Assembly: GCA_937997345.1 (NCBI GenBank)
Contig: CALKTD010000009.1
Location: 1 to 64,000, forward strand
Direction: 5' to 3'
DNA length: 64,000 nucleotides
DNA from: an uncultured Atopobium sp.
GTDB lineage: Bacteria > Actinomycetota > Coriobacteriia > Coriobacteriales > Atopobiaceae
Both the position numbers and the translations under genes were made by a program. Positions 33,169 to 40,581 of this stretch are shown here, one piece after another. The first letter of the stretch is position 1. Every line of letters starts with the position of its first letter. The notes beneath the pieces are model-generated. The model did not search any database. It worked only from the letters and a program-made list of their open reading frames with translations, and was not told the DNA's origin.

Positions 33169-34321
33169 CGATTTTGATTACAACCTTCCAGATGAACGTA
33201 TTGCACAAGCTCCTGCTGAGCCAAGGGACTCTTGTAGGCTGTTGGTGCTGCATAGAGAAGATGGCCGCATAGAGCACAAGTACTTCACTGATATTGTGGA
33301 GTATCTTGAGCCGGGCGATTTGGTTGTAGTTAATCAGACGCGCGTTATGCCAGCTCGCCTTGTAGGTAAAAAGCAAAATACGGGCGGCGTCTCAGAAACG
33401 CTGCTTTTAAAACGTCGAGAAGACATTGATGCTTTGGGTAGTGTATGGGAGTGTCTGGTAAATCCTGGTAAGCGCCTAAAGCCTGGCGCAGTAATTGAAT
33501 ACCGTGCAGGTGGCTTGCATGCTCCTGACTCAGCTCCTGTTGTGTTGACGGGCACCATTGTGGACTTTGTTGACGACAACAGGGGAGGTCGCCTGGTGCG
33601 TTTTGAGGCACAGGGAGACCGCACTCTTGATGAGGCTATTCATGAGGCGGGCCACGTTCCACTGCCTCCGTATATTACACAGTACAAGGGAGACCCAGAG
33701 AAGTACCAGACGGTCTACGCTATGCAGGACGAGCATTCTGCTGCAGCTCCTACCGCGGGTCTTCACTTTACTCCTGAGCTCATTGAAACCATCAAAGCAA
33801 AGGGTGTTCAGTGGGCATCTGTGGAGTTAGAGGTTGGTATTGATACCTTTAGGCTGGTAACAGAGGATGACCCTACTAAACACGTCATTCATACTGAGCG
33901 CTACCACGTAGCTCCAGAAGTTGTAGAAGCAGTAAAGGCTACCAAAGCCGCTGGTCATAAGGTTATTGCCATTGGTACCACCAGTGTTCGCTCGCTTGAA
34001 AGTGCTTGGGATAATCAGATTCCTGCAGCTGAGCCTCCTGTTGTTGCCCGTCGCTTTGAGGAGGCAGAAGACTCTGCTGCGGTGACTCATAAAGGCGATA
34101 TGGTTGCCCGAGAAAACGCAACCACCAATCTATATTTGATGCCAGGCTCTACGTTCCACGTGGTAGACACCATGGTGACCAACTTCCACGTTCCACGTTC
34201 AACTTTGATGATGCTGGTTTCTGCGTTTGCAACGCGCGAGCAGATTATGGACGCTTATCAAAGTGCCATTGACGAGAAGTACCGCTTCTTGTCATTTGGT
34301 GATGCCATGATCATCATTTAG
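33158..34321 (+). CDS. queA: S-adenosylmethionine:tRNA ribosyltransferase-isomerase QueA
   Basis: A 387-aa enzyme that transfers the ribosyl moiety of SAM to preQ1-tRNA to make epoxyqueuosine. Family features are FDYNLPDERIAQAPAEPRD at the N-terminus, VVNQTRVMPARL, VPLPPYI, APTAGLHFTPEL and FHVPRSTLMMLVSAF. The start at 33158 is chosen for the canonical N-terminus; a frame from 33125 adds 11 unrelated residues. It overlaps the end of queH. At 387 aa it is longer than the usual 340-360, with extra residues around KHVIHTERYHVAPE and the DNQIPAAEPP region. It ends at a terminator. Confidence 0.95.
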   Translation: MRTDDFDYNLPDERIAQAPAEPRDSCRLLVLHREDGRIEHKYFTDIVEYLEPGDLVVVNQTRVMPARLVGKKQNTGGVSETLLLKRREDIDALGSVWECLVNPGKRLKPGAVIEYRAGGLHAPDSAPVVLTGTIVDFVDDNRGGRLVRFEAQGDRTLDEAIHEAGHVPLPPYITQYKGDPEKYQTVYAMQDEHSAAAPTAGLHFTPELIETIKAKGVQWASVELEVGIDTFRLVTEDDPTKHVIHTERYHVAPEVVEAVKATKAAGHKVIAIGTTSVRSLESAWDNQIPAAEPPVVARRFEEAEDSAAVTHKGDMVARENATTNLYLMPGSTFHVVDTMVTNFHVPRSTLMMLVSAFATREQIMDAYQSAIDEKYRFLSFGDAMIII

Positions 34322-34375
34322 TGAGTTTGGTTACGTGATCATGACCCTTACGTTTAACTTGAGAGTTTAGATGTA

Positions 34376-34409
34376 GAAAAAGTGCCCACAGTATTGTGAG
34401 CACTTTTTC
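34376..34409. terminator. Terminator after queA
   Basis: GAAAAAGTGC (34376-34385) pairs with GCACTTTTTC (34400-34409), with an inner CACA/TGTG pair. It can serve queA and the convergent coiled-coil gene. Confidence 0.88.
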
Positions 34410-34439
34410 ATACGATGATTTGTCTGGGCAAAGACTAAA

Positions 34440-35750
34440 TTACCAGTTAAAAATCAGCCAAACAAAAGACGCAAGAATCGCTATCATGCCAAGAACAACA
34501 ATGATGAAGCCAATGCGCTGACCACGAGTTGTCTCTCGAAGGATTTTCTCGCCAGTAATAAGCTCTTTAAGTGTGAGCTGCTTGGTATTGATGTTAATTA
34601 CTTGCTCGTCAACAGACTTTCTGAGCTGCTCAGTAATTTCTGGCGTTGCGTGAATCTCTTGAGCATCATCAATGACTGACTGTGCTTCATCATGTTTATC
34701 TGCCGCTTCGTTAAAGAGCTCCTTGGCTGTCTTAATTTTCTCTTCAAGACCCTCTATATCTTTGCTTAGAATCCTCTGACGAGCATTAGCTTCAGCTACT
34801 ACGGCGTCATATTCTTGCTGTTTCTGCTCATAATCTTTGCGAGCTGCATCAATAGAAGACTCTGAGGACTCCAACGATTTGCCCTGGGTCCAGTAATGCG
34901 TTTGTGCCATTTCAAGTGAAGACTGGAAAGAGTTCTGTAGTTCCTCAACTTGCTTTTGGGCCTGCTCTGCACGGGCAAGCTCTGACTTTAGATCTTCCTC
35001 AATACGAACAATTGCATCGTGGTTAGCAGCAGGGTCTGTCTTAAGACCAGCAAGCTCTTCTCTCAGAGAAAGCTGTCTTGCCTGGGAGTTTTCCAGTGCT
35101 TTATTTGCAGACACTACAGCAGCATCGCGTTTCTCGGTAACTTCTTTAAGCTGAGCCTCGGCGTTTTTAACACCACGCTGTGCCTCAGAGATTGTTTTTG
35201 AAATATCATCTAGCCTGCCTTTTGCTGTGGCAGCAACTTCTTTGTAAGACTTAATCTTTGCTTCATCGTCAACTTTTTGCTGTTCAAGCTTCTGAATAAG
35301 CTGGTTTTTCTTAACCGTGAGAAGGTCCACTTGCGTAGATTGATCACTCATGACCTGAGCGGTCTCTGCAAAAATTTTTTCTTGCTCAGCAATAATCTGG
35401 TCAAATGAGCTCTGTACGTAGTCTCTGTGTTCTAGATCTTGTTTGTCTTGAGCAAGGTGTTCTTGCATCTGCTTAAGCTCTTGCTTTGCAGAGTTTGTCT
35501 CTTTGGCAGCGTTGTGAACTTCTTTGGTAGCCTGGAAACCTTCTGCAACAGCGGTTGTAGCGCTCTCAAACGCACTGCTAACGCCTTTTGCTACAACCTG
35601 AGTAGTGTCTTTGGCAATCTTTTGAATGTCCTGAGACTTGCTGATTTCAGGTGTGTTCTCAGACTCATTCTGTTCATCAGAAGTTGTTGTTTGAGTATCT
35701 ATTGTGTCCAAATCCTCGGTTTTAGAGTTTTGGATATCGTTTTCAGCCAT
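34440..35750 (-). CDS. Coiled-coil protein with C-terminal membrane anchor
   Basis: A 436-aa protein of unknown function. The N-terminus is acidic and disordered (about 1-45), followed by a predicted long, almost unbroken coiled coil (about 85-390, rich in Glu, Lys, Gln and Ala heptads). A single C-terminal transmembrane helix (IGFIIVVLGMIAILASFVWLIF) leaves only two residues outside. This tail-anchored topology places the coil in the cytoplasm, as in some envelope or division scaffold proteins, but no homology supports a specific role. The start follows AGGAGG. It is divergent from ptsH. Confidence 0.75.
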   Translation of the reverse strand: MAENDIQNSKTEDLDTIDTQTTTSDEQNESENTPEISKSQDIQKIAKDTTQVVAKGVSSAFESATTAVAEGFQATKEVHNAAKETNSAKQELKQMQEHLAQDKQDLEHRDYVQSSFDQIIAEQEKIFAETAQVMSDQSTQVDLLTVKKNQLIQKLEQQKVDDEAKIKSYKEVAATAKGRLDDISKTISEAQRGVKNAEAQLKEVTEKRDAAVVSANKALENSQARQLSLREELAGLKTDPAANHDAIVRIEEDLKSELARAEQAQKQVEELQNSFQSSLEMAQTHYWTQGKSLESSESSIDAARKDYEQKQQEYDAVVAEANARQRILSKDIEGLEEKIKTAKELFNEAADKHDEAQSVIDDAQEIHATPEITEQLRKSVDEQVININTKQLTLKELITGEKILRETTRGQRIGFIIVVLGMIAILASFVWLIFNW

Positions 35751-35821
35751 GGTGAACCTCCTATAAGAGTTCTGACTTATTATTTTTACCCTGTTTTTGG
35801 GGAATTCATAGTCTAATTTGG

Positions 35822-35850
35822 TTCTTTCTGGAAATAAGATTGGATATAAT
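35822..35850 (+). promoter_or_regulatory. Candidate ptsH promoter and leader hairpin
   Basis: A consensus TATAAT (35845-35850) lies 17 bp after TTCTTT (35822-35827). The following leader carries TCGAGA (35883-35888) and TCTCGA (35894-35899), a small inverted repeat before the ribosome site. Confidence 0.55.
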
Positions 35851-35933
35851 ACGTTATGTTTTGTTACGATAGTAACGATTAATCGAGAATAACTCTCGAG
35901 TAGATTTTTGGTTTCCGGAAGGGGAGTCCACTT

Positions 35934-36206
35934 ATGGTTTCAAAGCAGACTACAATCATCAATGCAACTGGTCTTCATGCTCGTCCTGCATCCGTCTTTG
36001 TTTCTGAGGCAAAGAAGTTTGAGAGCAATGTCACCATCAAGAATGTTGACAAGGACTCCGCACCAGTTAACGCTAAGTCCATCATGATGATTCTTGCTGC
36101 TGGTCTGGGTACTGGCACCAAGATTGAGATTGCATGTGATGGCGCTGACGAGCAGGCAGCTCTCGATGCTCTTACCGCTCTTGTTGACAGCGGTTTTGGC
36201 GAGTAA
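35934..36206 (+). CDS. ptsH: Phosphocarrier protein HPr
   Basis: A 90-aa general PTS phosphocarrier moving phosphate from enzyme I to EIIA proteins such as the one at 243. The active histidine is in GLHARPAS, and the regulatory Ser region NAKSIMMILAAG is present, so HPr kinase control is possible if that enzyme is encoded elsewhere. GGAAGGGGAG precedes the ATG. No ptsI follows; a terminator comes directly after, so HPr is expressed alone. Confidence 0.96.
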   Translation: MVSKQTTIINATGLHARPASVFVSEAKKFESNVTIKNVDKDSAPVNAKSIMMILAAGLGTGTKIEIACDGADEQAALDALTALVDSGFGE

Positions 36207-36233
36207 GTTAACGGCCTACATAAAGCGTATCTT

Positions 36234-36259
36234 AAGCCCGGCTTTTGCTGGGCTTTTTT
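36234..36259 (+). terminator. Terminator after ptsH
   Basis: AAGCCCGGC (36234-36242), loop TTTT, GCTGGGCTT (36247-36255), then T to 36259. One G-T pair. The next gene's ribosome site begins almost immediately after. Confidence 0.92.
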
Positions 36260-36274
36260 CAAAGAGAGGTTAGT

Positions 36275-36652
36275 ATGACATTTGTTGCAACATGGCTTGT
36301 AACTACTGTTGCTACTTTGGTGACATGTACCTTAATTCCTGGTATGACTATTGTGGGTGGCTCGTGGGCAGGACCTATTCTGTTTTCGCTGGTGCTTGCA
36401 GCAGTTAATACTGGTATTAAGCCTATTATTAAGCTGCTCTCGTTACCCATTAACGTGTTGACCTTAGGCATCTTCTCGCTCTTTATTAATGCTTTTATGC
36501 TTGAGCTTGCAAGTTTTATCTCAAGAAATTTGTTGCACGCAGGCGTCGCTATTGATTCTTTAGGTACCGCTGTTCTGGGCTCAATAGTTATCTCAATTGT
36601 TTCTTCAGTTGTTATAAGCCTTACTGGTCTGAAAAAGGAGAACCTTTCCTAA
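36275..36652 (+). CDS. YvlD/phage-holin-4-family membrane protein
   Basis: A 125-aa integral membrane protein with four hydrophobic helices (about 5-25, 30-52, 58-82, 92-115) and the family motif VNTGIKPIIKLLSLPINVLTLG. It belongs to the 'phage holin family' PF04020 (YvlD), which is chromosomal and widespread; no phage genes are nearby. Function is unknown, possibly in envelope stress. The start at 36275 follows AGAGAGG; the longer frame from 36245 runs through the ptsH terminator and is rejected. Its 3' end overlaps the convergent gene by 32 bp. Confidence 0.85.
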   Translation: MTFVATWLVTTVATLVTCTLIPGMTIVGGSWAGPILFSLVLAAVNTGIKPIIKLLSLPINVLTLGIFSLFINAFMLELASFISRNLLHAGVAIDSLGTAVLGSIVISIVSSVVISLTGLKKENLS

Positions 36653-37847
36653 GCTCCTTTTGGGCTTTATCAAGTTTGGCAAAACCTTCCGAGATTACAG
36701 AAGTAATTTGAGAAATCTGAGATGACTCGGTGATGTTTTCAATCAAAGATGTCGCGGATGCATTGACAAGCGAACTAAGGAGGTCAAAGAAGATCTCTTT
36801 GGTTTGCTTTTCTGTTTTAGTAAGTGCTGTAACAACAGGTTGTAAGTTTGCAGGCGAGCTGATAATGTCACTGAAATAAATTGCGCCGCCTGCAGAGAGT
36901 GCGTCGAAGAGCTCGTTGGTAAAGCGCTCACGATCAGAGAGCGGGAGTTCTTTATACCAGGTACTGAATGCCTCGTTAATTTTTTTGCATTCGGGTTGGA
37001 AGTCATCGGTAAACTCAAACGTGTTGCGTATGACCTGCCATGAGACACCGTCGTGAGCCATCATGCCTGTTTCGGAGCTTTTTACAATGAGCTTTGGAAC
37101 AGCGGGATCATCAAAAATCATGCCCACTACACTAAATTCAGGCAAAATTCTGATGTATTTATCGCCTAACACCTGGTGAGCAGTGGTATGGAGAAGTTCT
37201 GGACACATGTTAGGGCCATCGTTGCTCCAGACGCGGTCAAGTGTGCCAAGTAATTCTTTAGGGCAGACCGTTGCTGCGTATGCTGCAAGGTTGCCACCCT
37301 TAGAATGACCGCCAACCATAACATTTGCGCAGGTAGTGCTATTGCCTGCTGCAAGGTGTTCGCGAATACGTTTCTCAAGGTATAGAGCGGCTGACTTATC
37401 GGCGGAAGTAACCTGGAAGCTAAGGTTAAGGTTTTCTCGCCAGCCAACTAGCGTGCCGTCAGTTCCTCTAAAAGAAACAAACATCTGTCCTGTAGGAAGA
37501 TAGGCGGTAAACGCTGCAAACTGCAGGCTTTTCTCGACATTAATGCGGTCTACATAGCGACCAAGTTCAATATTGGCAAAGCGGGGAGCGTTGACCAGTG
37601 CCTCAAGGAAGGTTCCATCAACGCGAGAAAATCCCGTAATAAGAGACGGGTCATCTTTAAGTTTTGACAGCATTTTGGTGCAAGCGTCACCAAGTTGAAC
37701 GCGTTTCTCGCTACGCTCAGAAGGAACGACCCCACCAAATCCCAGATAGGAAAGAATTGAAAGAATCAGGTTATCGACGTTGTTAAAAGGGTCATTCTCA
37801 AACGTCAGATCGCCGCGCCAGTGTAGATAGTCAACGACATTTGCCAT
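36621..37847 (-). CDS. DUF2974 (Mbeg1-like) alpha/beta hydrolase
   Basis: A 408-aa cytoplasmic protein whose central part is lipase-like: YLPTGQMFVSFRGTDGTLVGW precedes the nucleophile elbow VMVGGHSKGGNLAAYA (Ser). This fits the DUF2974 family found in many Gram-positive bacteria. The C-terminal ~100 residues are helical and not conserved. Its substrate is unknown; no signal peptide is present. The stop (TAA on minus at 36621-36623) lies within the convergent YvlD-like gene. Confidence 0.82.
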   Translation of the reverse strand: MANVVDYLHWRGDLTFENDPFNNVDNLILSILSYLGFGGVVPSERSEKRVQLGDACTKMLSKLKDDPSLITGFSRVDGTFLEALVNAPRFANIELGRYVDRINVEKSLQFAAFTAYLPTGQMFVSFRGTDGTLVGWRENLNLSFQVTSADKSAALYLEKRIREHLAAGNSTTCANVMVGGHSKGGNLAAYAATVCPKELLGTLDRVWSNDGPNMCPELLHTTAHQVLGDKYIRILPEFSVVGMIFDDPAVPKLIVKSSETGMMAHDGVSWQVIRNTFEFTDDFQPECKKINEAFSTWYKELPLSDRERFTNELFDALSAGGAIYFSDIISSPANLQPVVTALTKTEKQTKEIFFDLLSSLVNASATSLIENITESSQISQITSVISEGFAKLDKAQKELRKGSPFSDQ

Positions 37848-37919
37848 GATGCCTCTTTCCTGCTGGTACTTTTCGTATACTAAGCATAGAGGAAGTTTGA
37901 TTGATTTGGGGAGAAGCCC

Positions 37920-39053
37920 GTGGAAAAAGCTACAGTTTCTTCAAAAGCAATTGCTACTAAGAAGCGCTTTGTTTTTGCAGATGTTCTTACCATTTTGGCA
38001 GGCATTGCTGTTGTTATGCTGCATACCTCGCTTAATGTTTTTTCTCTTGCCCACACAAAAACTTGGGCCTTCTCTTTAGCTCTGCAAGCTGCGTTTATTT
38101 ACGCGGTACCCATCTTTTTTATGCTGAGTGGTATGAATTTGCTTGGGTATAGAAGCAAATACTCCACAAAGACATTTTTTATGAAGCGTGCTAGAAAGAC
38201 GCTGATGGCGCTTATTTTTGGCAGCGTAGTGGTGTATCTGATGTACGTGCTTTTTCCTACAAAGTTTTGGGGTGCCGAAGAGGTCGCGGCAAGCGCTGGT
38301 GTTGCTGATTTTGTAAAGCGCTTTCTAACCAATAACGTTAACAGCACTCTTTGGTTCATCTATATCATTTTGTATCTGTATCTTTTGACACCTGTTCTTT
38401 CTCTGGTAGTTCAAAAGAAAGAGACTCTGCTCTATGTTATGGCGCTCACACTCTTTGTGAGCTTTGGATTGCCGCTTTTTGAGTTCATTGGCGTTCGTGG
38501 TGTCTACTTTGATCAGCTGTTTAGATGGGCTGCGTTTAACAGCGATGGCCTTTTCTACTATTTGCTGGGTTATTACGTTAAGACGTATTACGACGAGCTT
38601 CCAAAATTTACTAAAAACAATCTTGTGCTTGCTGTAATTTTCTTGCTTTCATCTGCGGCCATGTTTGGCTGGGGACTTATTGCTAACAACTTTGGAACCC
38701 CACTGACGCCAGAAATGACGTATCAGAGCTATCCCATTACTATTAGAAACTTCCTCTGCTTAGCACAGGCCGCATCTTTGTTCCTGTTTGTGCTGAACCT
38801 TGAGCCAAGGCTGCAGGAGCTTTCCGATGGTGCCAAGAAATGCATCAGCACGGTATCTGCTGGTGTTTTAGGAGTCTATCTGTTCCAGATTCCTGTAATT
38901 AACTTCTTAGGACTAAGACTTGGCCGATTCCCGTACAGCTTGCTTGGTAACGCTTTTGTACGAGGCATCTTTGTCTTTGTAGTCACAATTGTTGTAGTTA
39001 TGGTGTTCCAGTGGCTGATGAGACAGATCAAGCTGAAATTATCTGCTAAATAG
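37920..39053 (+). CDS. Acyltransferase-3 family membrane protein
   Basis: A 377-aa integral membrane acyltransferase (OafA/WecH type, PF01757) with about ten membrane helices. The N-terminal segment FADVLTILAGIAVVMLHTS carries the family His, followed by FFMLSGMNLLG and a basic loop (FMKRARKTLMAL). Such enzymes O-acylate envelope glycans or teichoic acids; the acceptor here is unknown. The start is GTG at 37920 after GGGGAGAAG. It probably stands alone. Confidence 0.88.
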   Translation: MEKATVSSKAIATKKRFVFADVLTILAGIAVVMLHTSLNVFSLAHTKTWAFSLALQAAFIYAVPIFFMLSGMNLLGYRSKYSTKTFFMKRARKTLMALIFGSVVVYLMYVLFPTKFWGAEEVAASAGVADFVKRFLTNNVNSTLWFIYIILYLYLLTPVLSLVVQKKETLLYVMALTLFVSFGLPLFEFIGVRGVYFDQLFRWAAFNSDGLFYYLLGYYVKTYYDELPKFTKNNLVLAVIFLLSSAAMFGWGLIANNFGTPLTPEMTYQSYPITIRNFLCLAQAASLFLFVLNLEPRLQELSDGAKKCISTVSAGVLGVYLFQIPVINFLGLRLGRFPYSLLGNAFVRGIFVFVVTIVVVMVFQWLMRQIKLKLSAK

Positions 39054-39145
39054 GCGTTCTATTTCATCAGAGAAATTGAGTTGATATTAGAAACAATTTT
39101 AGTATCAGATAAAATATGCTTTATATAAACTGAAGGAGTACAGAG

Positions 39146-39577
39146 ATGAGCTCTTTTACGTTTTTTAAACATAAAGATTTTTCTAATAACGCATCTGAGA
39201 ATGTAACAAAAACGCCACACCTGCGTACATTCAATCCCGCTAGAATACTAGGCTTTTGTTTGCTTAGTTTAATCTTTGGATTTCCTTTTCCGGTGATTTT
39301 AATTTCTAGTGAATATGTTTATTGTAATGTGCCATTAGTGTCTTTTGTTATGTGCATTTTTGTTGCTTGTGTCTTTGATAAGGCGTATCGCATTCTTAAC
39401 GATGGGGCAGTTCAAAAAACGATTAAAAGTCTATGTTTGTGTCTAGTTATTTGGTTGTTCTCAGCTCTATTTATTTACTGTTTAGCGTACATAGATTTGG
39501 GTTTTGGTGGAAAAATTGTCAATACAGGTATAGGTCTTTTTGTATTTATCTGTCTTAGTCGTATTGTGATTCGTTAA
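39146..39577 (+). CDS. Small four-helix membrane protein, AT-rich
   Basis: Not recognised. A 143-aa product with a hydrophilic N-terminus (to about 30) and four hydrophobic helices (about 33-53, 58-78, 92-112, 122-140). Base composition is lower in GC than its neighbours. AAGGAG lies 9 bases before the ATG, and a strong terminator follows at once, so it is a real single-gene unit. No catalytic motif is visible. Confidence 0.65.
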   Translation: MSSFTFFKHKDFSNNASENVTKTPHLRTFNPARILGFCLLSLIFGFPFPVILISSEYVYCNVPLVSFVMCIFVACVFDKAYRILNDGAVQKTIKSLCLCLVIWLFSALFIYCLAYIDLGFGGKIVNTGIGLFVFICLSRIVIR

Positions 39578-39578
39578 T

Positions 39579-39612
39579 AAATAGACCTGCATAAAAATAT
39601 GCAGGTCTATTT
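39579..39612. terminator. Bidirectional terminator, 15-bp stem
   Basis: AAATAGACCTGCATA (39579-39593), loop AAAA, TATGCAGGTCTATTT (39598-39612). Shared by the convergent membrane-protein gene and yaaA. Confidence 0.92.
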
Positions 39613-39635
39613 TGAAGGTTTTGGCTTAGTTTTGA

Positions 39636-40475
39636 CTAGCGACCAGTAATAAGCGTGAGTGTTGCTTCTCCAGAAGCTTTTGCTGTGCTTACTTCAACGT
39701 CAATGATGCTTGGTAGATTGCTTGCAATTTCTACAATTTGAGACGCGCTAACTTCTTTAGAAAGTTTTCCGTTTGCGCGTTGCTCAAAGAGGGCGCCTGC
39801 AAGTACACCACGCATGTGTTTTGCGTTATGTGACACTACACTGCGCTTTCCCGTACCAGGATCTTCTCGCTGTACGACAACTTGCAGCAGCTCACAAGGA
39901 TGCTTTGCCGAAGGCGTCCACATCTTTCTGTATTCTCCCGAGCGACAATCCACAATTATCTGATCTTTTAGAGCAGTGTTTAACAGGGGATTAAGTTGCT
40001 TTTTCCAATAAGTTGCAACGGTGCCAACGGTGGGCAGCTTGATTGAGGCAGAAAGTCTATAGTTGGGGAGAAGATCGTGTGGTCTCACAACACCCCAAAG
40101 ACCAGAGAAAATCATGATTTCTGAGTTGAGGATATCTGCTGGTGATGTGACCGTTTTCTGCGTGTTTTTTAACGTGACATTTTCAAGTGTCTGGTTGAAT
40201 TTTGCAGCCTCAAACAGCACGCCGGTATAGAGGTTGAGTGCGGTTGTGGTTGGAGCTTCATAGACGTCTAGGTTGTCGGCAATGTCACCGACGGTGTTAG
40301 GACCAATTTTAAGCACTTGAGCTGCGTCTGCATGAGAGCATACCTGTTGTAAGTCCTTGATGAGTTCTTCTCGACAGCTGGTGAGTTCAGAACCAAACAA
40401 AAGTGATGAGAGATCAAGAGAGGGCCCCGAGGTGGGGGCGGTTTTTCCTGACGATGGTGGAAGCAAAATAATCAT
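39636..40475 (-). CDS. yaaA: Peroxide stress protein YaaA
   Basis: A 279-aa DUF328/UPF0246 protein. E. coli YaaA limits unincorporated intracellular iron during peroxide stress. Family segments are MIILLPPSSGKT at the N-terminus, YTGVLFEAAKF, MIFSGLWGVVRPHDLLPNYRLS, and VSHNAKHMRG near the C-terminus. The ATG at 40475 follows AAAAGGA. It is divergent from addB and transcribed alone, with a terminator downstream. It may work alongside the superoxide reductase at 9.4 kb in oxygen defence (inference). Confidence 0.9.
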   Translation of the reverse strand: MIILLPPSSGKTAPTSGPSLDLSSLLFGSELTSCREELIKDLQQVCSHADAAQVLKIGPNTVGDIADNLDVYEAPTTTALNLYTGVLFEAAKFNQTLENVTLKNTQKTVTSPADILNSEIMIFSGLWGVVRPHDLLPNYRLSASIKLPTVGTVATYWKKQLNPLLNTALKDQIIVDCRSGEYRKMWTPSAKHPCELLQVVVQREDPGTGKRSVVSHNAKHMRGVLAGALFEQRANGKLSKEVSASQIVEIASNLPSIIDVEVSTAKASGEATLTLITGR

Positions 40476-40581
40476 GAAAATCCTTTTGATGAGGGATTTT
40501 TAGTTGTTGTTTAGTTTGATTCTAATTTATGTCCGGTGTGCGTGGTAACTTTAGAAGTAAGAAAAATCGGAGAGGTGACGT

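Noticed and set aside
36275..36652. 'Phage holin' label suggesting a prophage remnant
   Set aside because: The PF04020/YvlD family is chromosomal; no other phage genes, att-like repeats or integrase nearby.
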